Part shown: piece after piece, positions 36,629 through 44,071 of the stretch
How positions within the stretch are numbered: position 1 is the first letter of the stretch
Layout: every line of letters starts with the position of its first letter
From: JAAYCI01 sp964370195
Lineage (GTDB): Bacteria > Bacillota > Clostridia > Oscillospirales > Ruminococcaceae
DNA length: 64,000 nucleotides
Assembly: GCA_964370195.1 (NCBI GenBank)
Contig: CAYJIH010000001.1
Span: 62,001 to 126,000, forward strand
Direction: 5' to 3'
Notes under the pieces: model-generated
The model's database searches: none
What the model saw: the letters and a program-made list of their open reading frames with translations, nothing else
What the model was told of the DNA's origin: nothing
Program-made: the position numbers and the translations under genes

Positions 36629-36747
36629 ACAAAACACTCCTTTAATTGCATTCATGGTGGTTATTACTATTATACTAGAATATCCTTGTTTTGGAAAGAA
36701 GAATGAAATTGCTTGCGGTTTGGGTTAAAAAGCAATGAAAACAGGGT

Positions 36748-36796
36748 AAAAAAAAAGTGCAAGAAGCCTTGTGAAGCAAGAGGCAAATGGTTGCAC
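36748..36796 (-). terminator. Terminator of the HPr-like gene
   Basis: Minus strand: outer stem GTGCAA / TTGCAC enclosing GCCTCTTG...CAAGGC, followed by eight or more Ts. Confidence 0.8.
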
Positions 36797-36851
36797 TGTT
36801 TCATATTGTTTTATTGTGATGTACAAACAAAAGAGAATCTACTTCGTGCGG

Positions 36852-37088
36852 TTACACCAAGAAGCTTTTGATTGTTTCTAAAAATTCGTCCGATTCTTTG
36901 CAAGGCTCGGTGTCTAAATTAAGCGTAATGGCGTGTGCCAAATTAAGGCTAAAGATACCCAAAATGCTTTTTCCGTCCACAATAAAGCGGTCGCTCCTCA
37001 AATCGACATCAAAGGGCAGCAGTGCGGTGGCAGATACGAATTTCTTCACATCGTCCAGGTCTTTCAGTTTTACTTTTTTTACTATCAT
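36852..37088 (-). CDS. HPr-like protein without the active-site histidine
   Basis: 78 residues. DGKSILGIFSLNLAHAITL matches the regulatory Ser region of HPr/Crh (Ser41 here). The N-terminal GLHARPA motif carrying the phosphotransfer His is absent; the region reads KLKDLDDVKKFVSATALLP. It therefore cannot act as a normal PTS carrier, and resembles the His-less HPr family common in Clostridia. Ser phosphorylation and a CcpA-type regulatory role are possible but unproven. It lies 92 bases downstream of the M23 gene. Confidence 0.85.
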   Translation of the reverse strand: MIVKKVKLKDLDDVKKFVSATALLPFDVDLRSDRFIVDGKSILGIFSLNLAHAITLNLDTEPCKESDEFLETIKSFLV

Positions 37089-37180
37089 AAAATACTCCTT
37101 TCATTTACGCAAAGCAAAAGGCGTTGCGTTGAAAACTAAATTTGATTGGGGTTTTGCTAAAGAACATTTTCAATACGCGG

Positions 37181-38491
37181 CTAGGCGTCGTCGTTTGCGT
37201 CCTCCTCTTCAGGCAAGGCTTCTTCAAATGAATATAAGCCACTTGTTCCCTCAAAAAGGCGCATAGGATCTACCGTATTTTCAAATAGGCGAACTTCATA
37301 GTGCAGGTGAGATCCCGTTGAATACCCGGTCGAGCCTACTTCTCCAATTTTGTCGCCCATATCCACGGTGTCTCCAAGGGCAACATCTAAGCTGTTTAAG
37401 TGGTAAAAAAGGCTTTTTAGGCCGTTTCCGTGCTCAATCACCACCGTGTTCCCGGTGTTGAGTAATTCGCCTGAAAATATAACGCGTCCTGCGTTGGGGG
37501 CCACTACATCGGTGCCTCGTGAAGCAGCCCAATCGATGCCGGCATGCCGTGAAGGTGTAGAGGAACCGTTTGTATAGCGGTATAAACCATATTCTGTGGT
37601 CAACTCACCATCTACCGGTTGTATAAAATAACCGTTCCAATACCTGTTGGAGTCGGACTGTAGAAACAGGGGTGGGATGGTGTTGTTGTATTCGGTATAC
37701 GCATCGGCACTGTTTGCCTCTGTAATTTCGGCATCGCTTGTGTCAATGGTTAATTGTTGTTCTGTAAATTGCGTTTCGGTTATTTGCACAGGCACATCAA
37801 ATGTGCGTCCACCCACTGTTACAGATACGTTGTGGTCTCCTGCAAGTGTGTCGTGGCTGGCAGAAAGGTAGGCCACATATCGTCCTTGCCCATTTTGAGA
37901 AAATTGCAAAGGGCTGAAAGTGCTGCCGCCTTCAGGCACTGTGTTTTCGGGTACATTGTAAAGCTGAAGGGCAAGCACGTCGCCTTGCGCTAGCACTTCG
38001 GCGCTACTTTCTAAACGCGTGTCCACCTGTGTTGAAAAACCGACGAAATACTGAAAGTGGCCATAGCCTTGTCCCTCGGTTTTGTCGCGTTGGCTGTTGA
38101 CTTCTAGCATATAGTTGCCGGACTCAAGTAAAATGAATTCAGATGCATTCTCAGCCGAGCCACTCCATAAATCAATGCCATCTTTAGAAATAACAGCGGT
38201 GGAAATATAACCGGGTGGTGTGGTAAGGCTTAAATGTTCGTCGGATACTTCCCCTAAGGTTTGTAAATCATCCTGCACGGGTTTTACAAAGTTTTTGTAA
38301 ACAATTCCGCCAAAAACCGGTGTATTCCATTCATATCCTTGTGCGGCAATCTCTTCATCTTGCACAAGAAGAACAGGTTGGGGAACGGTGCTTTCATCCA
38401 TGCCGGAATAAGTAAGCAGCACCAGCCCACCAACAGCTAAGGGAAATACTAAAATAACAATGAGCAGGAATACAAACAGCTTTTTCAACAC
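37181..38491 (-). CDS. Membrane-anchored M23 metallopeptidase
   Basis: 436 residues. An N-terminal membrane anchor (about 5-30) and a ~250-residue extracellular region with beta-rich sequence precede a C-terminal LytM/M23 domain with intact zinc motifs RHAGIDWA (HxxxD) and HLHYEV, then an acidic tail (PEEEDANDDA). Predicted cell-wall endopeptidase. GGAGG precedes a GTG at 38491 and a TTG 3 bases on. No coiled coil, so it is not an FtsX-client type like the gene at 24789. Confidence 0.88.
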   Translation of the reverse strand: MLKKLFVFLLIVILVFPLAVGGLVLLTYSGMDESTVPQPVLLVQDEEIAAQGYEWNTPVFGGIVYKNFVKPVQDDLQTLGEVSDEHLSLTTPPGYISTAVISKDGIDLWSGSAENASEFILLESGNYMLEVNSQRDKTEGQGYGHFQYFVGFSTQVDTRLESSAEVLAQGDVLALQLYNVPENTVPEGGSTFSPLQFSQNGQGRYVAYLSASHDTLAGDHNVSVTVGGRTFDVPVQITETQFTEQQLTIDTSDAEITEANSADAYTEYNNTIPPLFLQSDSNRYWNGYFIQPVDGELTTEYGLYRYTNGSSTPSRHAGIDWAASRGTDVVAPNAGRVIFSGELLNTGNTVVIEHGNGLKSLFYHLNSLDVALGDTVDMGDKIGEVGSTGYSTGSHLHYEVRLFENTVDPMRLFEGTSGLYSFEEALPEEEDANDDA

Positions 38492-38537
38492 TTATCCTCC
38501 ATATCGACTTTAACATGCAAAAAAAGTTGCCGTTGAT

Positions 38538-38546
38538 AGTATAACA
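38538..38546 (-). promoter_or_regulatory. Possible extended -10 promoter of the M23 gene
   Basis: Minus strand TGTTATACT: extended TGn element with -10 TATACT (38543-38538), about 45 bases before the start; no good -35. Confidence 0.5.
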
Positions 38547-38603
38547 TACTTGTTGCACAAGGAAAAGGGGAGAATGCAATTTAACACAAATTTTCTGAAT
38601 TAC

Positions 38604-38632
38604 TTTTCAAATTTCCTTAAATATCATATAAT
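38604..38632 (+). promoter_or_regulatory. Promoter of asnS-mutY
   Basis: -35-like TTTTCA (38604-38609), 17-base spacer, -10 TATAAT (38627-38632). It shares an ACTTTTCAAATT core with the tRNA promoter at 54282. No T-box leader is seen. Confidence 0.6.
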
Positions 38633-38697
38633 AATAAGCAGAATATAGAAAATTTGGCTCATTCTATTGTATTACTATGTTGAGGAGAGTATCCATT

Positions 38698-40083
38698 ATG
38701 CAAACCAGTACCATTTTTAGCTTGTACAAACAAACGCCGGCAAACGATGCGGCGATCGTTCTTGGTGGTTGGGCAAAAACCGTTCGCAGTTCGAAGAACA
38801 TAGGTTTTATTGAACTGAATGATGGTAGTTTTTTCAAAAGTGTTCAAGTTGTTTTTGAATCAAGTTTGCCAAACTATGATGAAATTAGCAAGGCGGGCGC
38901 AGGCACTTCCATGCAAGTAGAAGGAACACTTGTTTTAACGCCCGAGGCAAAACAGCCGTTTGAAGTACATGCCACAGCGGTTCAGCTGCTGGGCAGTTGC
39001 CCGCCGGAGTATCCACTGCAAAAAAAGCGCCACACACTGGAGTTTTTGCGTACGATGCCGCATTTGCGTGCACGCACCAACACATTTGCGGCGGTGTTTC
39101 GCTTGCGCAGTGCAGCAGCGTTTGCTTTACATAGCTTTTTTAATGAAAATCGCTTTGTGTATATCCATACACCCATCATCACGGCTTCCGATTGTGAAGG
39201 GGCGGGCGAAATGTTCCGCGTTACCACATTGTCGGACACACAGCCTCCTTTAACAGAAGAGGGCGCTGTGGACTATAGCCAAGACTTTTTCAAACGCATG
39301 ACGAGCCTTACGGTGTCTGGCCAGCTGGAGGCAGAGGGGATGGCACTGGCTTTTGGGCGTGTGTATACGTTTGGCCCTACGTTCCGTGCCGAAAACAGCA
39401 ACACACCGCGCCATGCCGCTGAATTTTGGATGTTGGAGCCGGAAATGGCCTTTACAGACCTTGCCGGAGACATGGATGTAGCCGAAGCGATGATTAAATA
39501 TGTGGTGCGCTATGTATTAGAGCACAACAGCGAAGAAATCGAATTTTTCAATAACTTTATGGACAAAGGGCTTTTAACACGTTTGCAAAACTTGCTAGAT
39601 TCGGAGTTTGAGCGCATCACGTACACAAAAGCGGTTGAGATATTGGAAAAACACAACGATAAATTTGAGTATAAAGCACACTGGGGTGCAGATTTGCAAA
39701 CCGAGCATGAGCGCTTTTTAACAGAGCAGGTGTATAAAAAACCTGTGTTTGTAACAGATTATCCAAAGGAAATCAAAAGCTTTTATATGCGTCAAAACGA
39801 CGATGGAAAAACGGTGGCAGCTGTGGATATGCTTGTGCCCGGCGTGGGCGAGCTAATTGGCGGAAGCCAGCGTGAAGAACGGCTGGATTTATTAACGGCG
39901 CGTATGCAAGAAATAGGCATGAGCGTTGAAGAATATAGCTGGTTTTTGGACTTGCGTCGTTTTGGCAGCGTAGAACATGCCGGTTTTGGCCTTGGGTTTG
40001 AGCGTTTGATTATGTACCTTACGGGCATTGCGAATATCCGCGACACCATTCCGTTCCCACGTACGGCAGGGGGTTATTACTAA
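38698..40083 (+). CDS. asnS: Asparagine--tRNA ligase
   Basis: 461-residue class IIb synthetase. An N-terminal OB anticodon-binding fold (GGWAKTVRSSKNIGFIELND) is followed by a catalytic core with motif 2 (FRAENSNTPRHAAEFWMLE) and motif 3 (GFGLGFERLIMYLTG). AsnRS-type rather than AspRS features. GAGGAGAG is 7 bases before the ATG at 38698. Its stop shares one base with the mutY start. Confidence 0.95.
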   Translation: MQTSTIFSLYKQTPANDAAIVLGGWAKTVRSSKNIGFIELNDGSFFKSVQVVFESSLPNYDEISKAGAGTSMQVEGTLVLTPEAKQPFEVHATAVQLLGSCPPEYPLQKKRHTLEFLRTMPHLRARTNTFAAVFRLRSAAAFALHSFFNENRFVYIHTPIITASDCEGAGEMFRVTTLSDTQPPLTEEGAVDYSQDFFKRMTSLTVSGQLEAEGMALAFGRVYTFGPTFRAENSNTPRHAAEFWMLEPEMAFTDLAGDMDVAEAMIKYVVRYVLEHNSEEIEFFNNFMDKGLLTRLQNLLDSEFERITYTKAVEILEKHNDKFEYKAHWGADLQTEHERFLTEQVYKKPVFVTDYPKEIKSFYMRQNDDGKTVAAVDMLVPGVGELIGGSQREERLDLLTARMQEIGMSVEEYSWFLDLRRFGSVEHAGFGLGFERLIMYLTGIANIRDTIPFPRTAGGYY

Positions 40084-41135
40084 TGCAGCCCATTGCGCCG
40101 GCATTGCTTTCTTGGTATCATCAAAACCGGCGCATTTTGCCATTTCGTGAAGAACCGACGCCTTATCGTGTGTGGGTGAGTGAGATTATGTTGCAGCAAA
40201 CGCGTGTCAGCGCGGCTTTGCCGTATTTCGAGCGTTTTATGCAGCGGTTGCCCACACCGGCAAGTCTTGCTGCTTGCAGTGAAGATGAGCTGCATAAGCT
40301 GTGGCAGGGGCTTGGATATTATAATCGTGCAAAAAATTTACAAAAAGCGGCCCAGATTGTTGTAAACAAGCATGAAGGCGAGTTGCCAGCTTGTTACGAA
40401 GATTTATTGGCGCTTCCGGGAATTGGGGAATATACCGCAGGGGCGATTGCCTCAATTGCGTTTGGCCTTGCGCATGTGGCAGTAGACGGCAATGTGCTAC
40501 GCGTGTTTAGCCGTTTGCAGGCATGCTATGACGATATTAGCTTGTCAGCCACCAAAAAACAGTTTTCAACCGAAGTGCAAAAACAGCAACCTGCCGATGC
40601 GCCGGGGGATTTTAACCAAGCGCTGATGGAGCTTGGCGCGCTTGTGTGTACACCGCAAAGCCCCAACTGCAAGCAATGTCCGCTGAGTATGATGTGCGAG
40701 GCTTGTCGTTTGGATGTTGCAAGTGAATTGCCGGTGGTGGCTGCAAAAAAACCAAAAGTAGAAAGCCCGGTTTGTGTTTTGATACTGCACGATTCTGCAG
40801 GGAGGGTGCTTTTGCGAAAGCGGCCGTCAAAAGGGCTTTTGGCCGGTTTGTACGAACCATTTTGCCTAGAAGGCGAATTTGATAGAGAGCAAGCCCAGCT
40901 GTTGCTACAGCAAAGTTTTCCGGGGGCAACACTACACGATGCTTTGCCAAAAAGCCGCCATGTGTTTACACATCGCATATGGAAATTGTATGGCTGGCAA
41001 GGCCGCTTGCCCGAAAACGCAGAAAAATTTAAAGATGAGGCTTGTTTTTTGGCCGGCAAAGAGGCGCTGAAAAATACATATGCTGTTCCGAATGCGTTTC
41101 GCGCATATCGTGATTATTTAGAGCATGGTGGTTAA
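40083..41135 (+). CDS. mutY: A/G-specific adenine glycosylase
   Basis: 350 residues removing adenine mispaired with 8-oxoguanine. Catalytic Glu in VSEIMLQQTRV, HhH LPGIGEYTAGAIAS, catalytic Asp in AVDGNVLRVFSR, and an iron-sulfur CX6CX2CX5C loop (CTPQSPNCKQCPLSMMC). The C-terminal NUDIX-like domain for 8-oxoG recognition starts near 225. It starts within the asnS stop codon, implying coupled translation. Confidence 0.95.
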   Translation: MQPIAPALLSWYHQNRRILPFREEPTPYRVWVSEIMLQQTRVSAALPYFERFMQRLPTPASLAACSEDELHKLWQGLGYYNRAKNLQKAAQIVVNKHEGELPACYEDLLALPGIGEYTAGAIASIAFGLAHVAVDGNVLRVFSRLQACYDDISLSATKKQFSTEVQKQQPADAPGDFNQALMELGALVCTPQSPNCKQCPLSMMCEACRLDVASELPVVAAKKPKVESPVCVLILHDSAGRVLLRKRPSKGLLAGLYEPFCLEGEFDREQAQLLLQQSFPGATLHDALPKSRHVFTHRIWKLYGWQGRLPENAEKFKDEACFLAGKEALKNTYAVPNAFRAYRDYLEHGG

Positions 41136-41161
41136 TGTGTCAAAATGCAACAGAAATGCTG

Positions 41162-41190
41162 TTGTAATCTTTGGCAAAACAAGCTATAAT
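41162..41190 (+). promoter_or_regulatory. Promoter of the nested-start membrane gene
   Basis: -35 TTGTAA (41162-41167), 17-base spacer, -10 TATAAT (41185-41190). A small GGATAA/TTATCC hairpin follows in the leader (41206-41226). Confidence 0.7.
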
Positions 41191-41252
41191 GAAACAATGA
41201 TATTAGGATAAGGTGTAGTTTTATCCAAGGATACCATGAGAGGAGGCTTTTC

Positions 41253-41651
41253 ATGTTTAATTTGTTCCAACAAGCCAAAGGTGCCTGTTCTGTGTGCAAC
41301 CTTGCAAAGGACAGTATGGGAATACTGTTTAAAACGGTTTTTTCGGGCGCAATGGCAGCACTTGTAACAGCAGGTGGTTTAGCAGGTTCTTTGTTCGAGA
41401 AAGTGACAAGCAATGAAGCAACGGTTGTAGAAGTAAAAAAAGATGAGCAGGAGGGTGTGAAAATGAAAAAATCTACCTTAATCGCTATTTTTGTGGCGTT
41501 AGCCGCAGTGGCGGGTGTTTTAGGCGCCTTGTATGTGTATGTTTTGCGCCGTGAAAAAGAGCTGGATGAGTACGAGCAACTGCTATTTAGCGAAGAATTT
41601 AACGACGATTTTGTAGATGAGCCTTTAGAGATGGACGCAAGCGAAGAATAA
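41253..41651 (+). CDS. Small membrane protein with a second internal start
   Basis: Not recognised. 132 residues, two hydrophobic segments: about 28-46 (VFSGAMAALVTAGGLAG) and about 75-95 (LIAIFVALAAVAGVLGALYV), then a charged, acidic tail. AGAGGAGG is 9 bases before the ATG at 41253. A second perfect ribosome site AGGAGGGTG lies directly before an in-frame ATG at 41463, so a 62-residue C-terminal form is probably also made. It has its own promoter and a terminator at 41661. Confidence 0.65.
   Translation: MFNLFQQAKGACSVCNLAKDSMGILFKTVFSGAMAALVTAGGLAGSLFEKVTSNEATVVEVKKDEQEGVKMKKSTLIAIFVALAAVAGVLGALYVYVLRREKELDEYEQLLFSEEFNDDFVDEPLEMDASEE
41463..41651 (+). CDS. Internal in-frame product: single-pass membrane protein
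   Basis: 62 residues starting MKKSTLIAIFV, with one membrane segment and an acidic C-terminus (DEPLEMDASEE). AGGAGGGTG is 5 bases before this ATG, at least as good as the site of the full-length product. It looks like a complete small membrane protein; the longer form may be its N-terminally extended variant. Whether one or both are made cannot be decided from sequence. Confidence 0.45.
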   Translation: MKKSTLIAIFVALAAVAGVLGALYVYVLRREKELDEYEQLLFSEEFNDDFVDEPLEMDASEE

Positions 41652-41660
41652 AATAATCTT

Positions 41661-41692
41661 AAAGCCCACAGCAAATGCTGTGGGCTTTTTTT
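41661..41692 (+). terminator. Terminator after the small membrane gene
   Basis: AAAGCCCACAGC / GCTGTGGGCTTT, 4-base loop, T run. Confidence 0.88.
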
Positions 41693-41722
41693 ATGGAAAA
41701 TAAATAAATTGGTAAAATGGAC

Positions 41723-41749
41723 TAAAGTTTTTCCTGTTTTATCCGAAAA
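41723..41749 (+). promoter_or_regulatory. Sigma-28 (FliA/SigD)-like promoter
   Basis: TAAAGTTT (41723-41730, 8/8 to the sigma-28 -35), 11-base spacer, TCCGAAAA (41742-41749, 6/8 to GCCGATAA). It lies 27 bases before the gene at 41777. Confidence 0.5.
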
Positions 41750-41776
41750 TATAGTTATAAAAGGAGGTGGGGTTTT

Positions 41777-42049
41777 ATGACATTTGGGATTCATCCAATT
41801 GAATGTGCCACAAATCAAAAAGGAAGAACGCACGATCGCCAACAACAAGAGCAAAATGGTTTTGCCAATATGCTTACACAAAATGCGGCAACAGCTTTGC
41901 GGGCTGTGGAAAAAAGAAATGGAAAAGAACACCACCACAAAAACGATGTGGTGCAATTGCATACAGGGCTCGATTTTGCTTTGCAAAACCTAGCAGGGCA
42001 AGTGACACGCATCAACACAGAGCTTAGCCGTACCTATTTGAAACCGTAA
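41777..42049 (+). CDS. Small hydrophilic protein of unknown function
   Basis: Not recognised. 90 residues, polar, with a His/Lys patch (KEHHHKND, about 50-57) and an amphipathic C-terminus (LDFALQNLAGQVTRINTEL) that could form a helix. No membrane segment. AAGGAGGTG is 7 bases before the ATG. The only promoter signal upstream is sigma-28-like, hinting at a motility-regulon gene (inference). The hairpin at 42063 follows and could terminate it. Confidence 0.65.
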   Translation: MTFGIHPIECATNQKGRTHDRQQQEQNGFANMLTQNAATALRAVEKRNGKEHHHKNDVVQLHTGLDFALQNLAGQVTRINTELSRTYLKP

Positions 42050-42062
42050 ATTAGGGATACTG

Positions 42063-42091
42063 AAGGCACTGCCGTTTTGTGGCAGTGCCTT
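42063..42091 (+). repeat. Hairpin repeat, copy 1
   Basis: 11-bp stem AAGGCACTGCC / GGCAGTGCCTT with GTTTTGT loop. It is identical over 29 bases to copy 2 at 42234. No T run follows copy 1 (CTTCAG). Confidence 0.85.
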
Positions 42092-42233
42092 CAGAGCGTC
42101 AATAAAGCACCAATTGTGTCGTTAGACGGCAAAATGCTGCAGCAGTTACATATTATATATGCGCCTTTGTGGCATTTTTTGCTTCCTAGCACTTGGTACT
42201 TTCTTGCCGCTCTGTACTTTTTTGACACGCTAA
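42092..42233 (+). other. Non-coding segment between the two hairpin copies
   Basis: 142 bases. It begins AGAGCGTCAA and ends TTGACACGCTAA, a loosely inverted pair next to the hairpins. A 77-codon frame spans it but has no ribosome site and reads through both hairpins. No gene supported. Confidence 0.45.
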
Positions 42234-42264
42234 AAGGCACTGCCGTTTTGTGGCAGTGCCTTTT
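42234..42264 (+). repeat. Hairpin repeat, copy 2
   Basis: Same 29 bases as copy 1, 171 bases downstream, here followed by TT. It lies 50 bases from the minus-strand citrate synthase stop and could also act as its terminator. Confidence 0.8.
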
Positions 42265-42311
42265 AGATGGTAAAATGAGTGAAATACAAATAAAGTATTT
42301 TATAAAATAGG

Positions 42312-43676
42312 TTATCGTTCGTTTAAAGGAACATAAGATTTTTTCTCTGCAACGCTGCGGTAGGCAGGGCGAATGATTTTACTGGAGTTAATCAGTTCCT
42401 CAATACGGTGTGCGCTCCAGCCGGCAATGCGGGCGATGGCAAAAATGGGCGTATAAAGCTCTGTGGGTAAGTTGAGCATCTCATATACAAAACCACTGTA
42501 AAAATCAATGTTGGCCGATACGCCTTTAAACATACGGCGTTCTTTGGCAATGATGTCCGGGGCAAGGCGCGCTACGGTGGCGTATAGTTCATACTCCTCG
42601 CTTCGGCCTTTCTCTGCACTTAAGTCGCGCACAAAACTTTCAAAAATTTGCGCACGTGGGTCGCTAAGGGAATAAACAGCATGGCCAACACCGTAAATGA
42701 GGCCGGAACGATCGAATGCTTCTTTGTGAAGCAATTTCCTTAAATAATCCGAAATGGCGTCTTCATCTTTCCAGTCAGTTATATTTTTTTGCATATCGGC
42801 CATCATTTGGCAAACGCGAATGTTTGCACCGCCATGTTTTGGTCCTTTTAAGCTGCCCAAAGCAGCAGCAATGGCACTGTAGGTGTCGGTGCCGGAAGAA
42901 GAAACCACGTGCACCGTAAACGAAGAGTTGTTACCACCGCCGTGTTCTGCATGCAAAACAAGGGCCAAATCTAAAATACGTGCCTCAAAGGACGTGTATT
43001 GCTGGTCGGGCCGAAGCATATGAAGAATATTTTCTGCCAAAGATAGATTGGGGTCTGGCTGGTGAATGACAAGGCTTTTGTTGAGCTCATAGTGGTTATA
43101 AGCTTGGTAGCCATAAACGGCCAAAAGAGGGAACTTGGCAATGAGTTTTAAGCATTGACGCAAAACGTTTGGAATGGATGTATCATCGGGGTTTTCGTCA
43201 TAATAATATAGCATAAGAACACTGCGTGAAAGGGCGTTCATCATATCGCGGCTAGGTGCTTTCATAATGATATCGCGCGTGAAAGAGGGGGGCAAACTGC
43301 ATTCGCTTAGCAAAAGTCTTTTAAAAGCCTCTAATTCCGATTCTTTAGGAAGGTGGCCAAATAAAAGCAAATAAATCGTCTCTTCAAAACCAAAGCGGTC
43401 TTCTTTTAAAAAGCCGCCCACAATTTCCTCAATGTTGATGCCTTGATAGAAAAGCTTTCCGTGCATAGGTTCTTCTACGCCATCCACAACTCGTTTGGCC
43501 GTAACTTGTGAAATATTCGTTAAACCGGTAAGAACACCATTGCCACTTGGGTCGCGCAAGCCGCGGAACACCTGGTAGTCGCTATAAAGCTGCCCGGGAA
43601 TGGTGTTTGATATACAAATATCGGACAAATTACAAATTTCCGGGCTGATTTTAAATGCAGATTGTTCGTTGCTCAT
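42312..43676 (-). CDS. gltA: Citrate synthase
   Basis: 454 residues condensing oxaloacetate and acetyl-CoA. Seen: GKLFYQGINIEEIVGG, the catalytic His regions HAEHGGGNNSS and GPKHGGAN, and GVGHAVYSLSDPRA. AAAGGAGAC is 7 bases before the ATG at 43676. The frame is open further upstream but without a ribosome site. No other TCA genes are adjacent, suggesting a glutamate-synthesis role. Promoter with palindromic operator at 43799-43839. Confidence 0.94.
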   Translation of the reverse strand: MSNEQSAFKISPEICNLSDICISNTIPGQLYSDYQVFRGLRDPSGNGVLTGLTNISQVTAKRVVDGVEEPMHGKLFYQGINIEEIVGGFLKEDRFGFEETIYLLLFGHLPKESELEAFKRLLLSECSLPPSFTRDIIMKAPSRDMMNALSRSVLMLYYYDENPDDTSIPNVLRQCLKLIAKFPLLAVYGYQAYNHYELNKSLVIHQPDPNLSLAENILHMLRPDQQYTSFEARILDLALVLHAEHGGGNNSSFTVHVVSSSGTDTYSAIAAALGSLKGPKHGGANIRVCQMMADMQKNITDWKDEDAISDYLRKLLHKEAFDRSGLIYGVGHAVYSLSDPRAQIFESFVRDLSAEKGRSEEYELYATVARLAPDIIAKERRMFKGVSANIDFYSGFVYEMLNLPTELYTPIFAIARIAGWSAHRIEELINSSKIIRPAYRSVAEKKSYVPLNER

Positions 43677-43798
43677 ATTGTTGTCTCCTTTTTTTAATAA
43701 ATGAAGTATTTTCGAACGCCATAGAAACACCGCAAAAAGGCTTTTTATTTGAAATTTGCGTTGTTTTGTAAATCGCATTTCGCATAAGCATTTGTGTA

Positions 43799-43823
43799 TA
43801 TAATGCTATATTTTAGCATTATA
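43799..43823. promoter_or_regulatory. Palindromic operator candidate at the gltA promoter
   Basis: TATAATGCTA, 5-base spacer, TAGCATTATA: a perfect 10-bp inverted repeat overlapping the -10 of the gltA promoter. The regulator is unknown. Confidence 0.55.
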
Positions 43824-43839
43824 GCACAAAAGCTGTCAA
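43810..43839 (-). promoter_or_regulatory. Promoter of gltA
   Basis: Minus strand: -35 TTGACA (43839-43834), 18-base spacer, -10 TAAAAT (43815-43810). Confidence 0.72.
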
Positions 43840-43876
43840 TATTGAAATAAAATTTTAACAAAATACGATATGATGC

Positions 43877-43905
43877 TTGTTATTTTTTTTTCGTTATTGT
43901 ATAAT
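43877..43905 (+). promoter_or_regulatory. Promoter of the THF riboswitch-folT unit
   Basis: -35 TTGTTA (43877-43882), T-rich 17-base spacer, -10 TATAAT (43900-43905). Predicted start near 43912, at the foot of the aptamer. Confidence 0.75.
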
Positions 43906-43915
43906 GGGAAATACT

Positions 43916-44012
43916 CGCAGAGTAGAATATGGTGCGTAAAGTGTCGGCGGTTGGGGTGTTTCTGCCGGACGAAGGGGCAAGAGCCACGCGGTATCATATT
44001 CGCATCCGCTGC
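43916..44012 (+). ncRNA. THF riboswitch (tetrahydrofolate aptamer)
   Basis: The segment carries the conserved blocks of the folT-type THF aptamer in order: AGAGTAGA, GCGTAAAGTG, GGGGTGTT, GGACGAAGGG, CGCGGTATCATATT and CGCATCCGCTGC. The terminal GCAG (43917-43920) pairs with CTGC at the 3' end. It lies between a promoter and a folate ECF transporter gene, the classic context. There is no T-run terminator after it; a TGTTG/CAACA hairpin near the AAAGGAG site suggests translational control. Binding of reduced folates is known for the class, not shown here. Confidence 0.9.
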
Positions 44013-44071
44013 CACATCAAGAGATAAGGCTTCTTTGTTGTGGCGCAACACACAATAAAGGAGTATTTTTT

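Noticed and set aside
38492..38697. T-box leader in front of asnS
   Set aside because: No T-box core sequence, specifier loop or terminator is present; only a plain promoter is seen.
42077..42310. 77-codon frame across both hairpin repeats
   Set aside because: Would be translated through two strong hairpins and has no ribosome site; the hairpins explain the region better.
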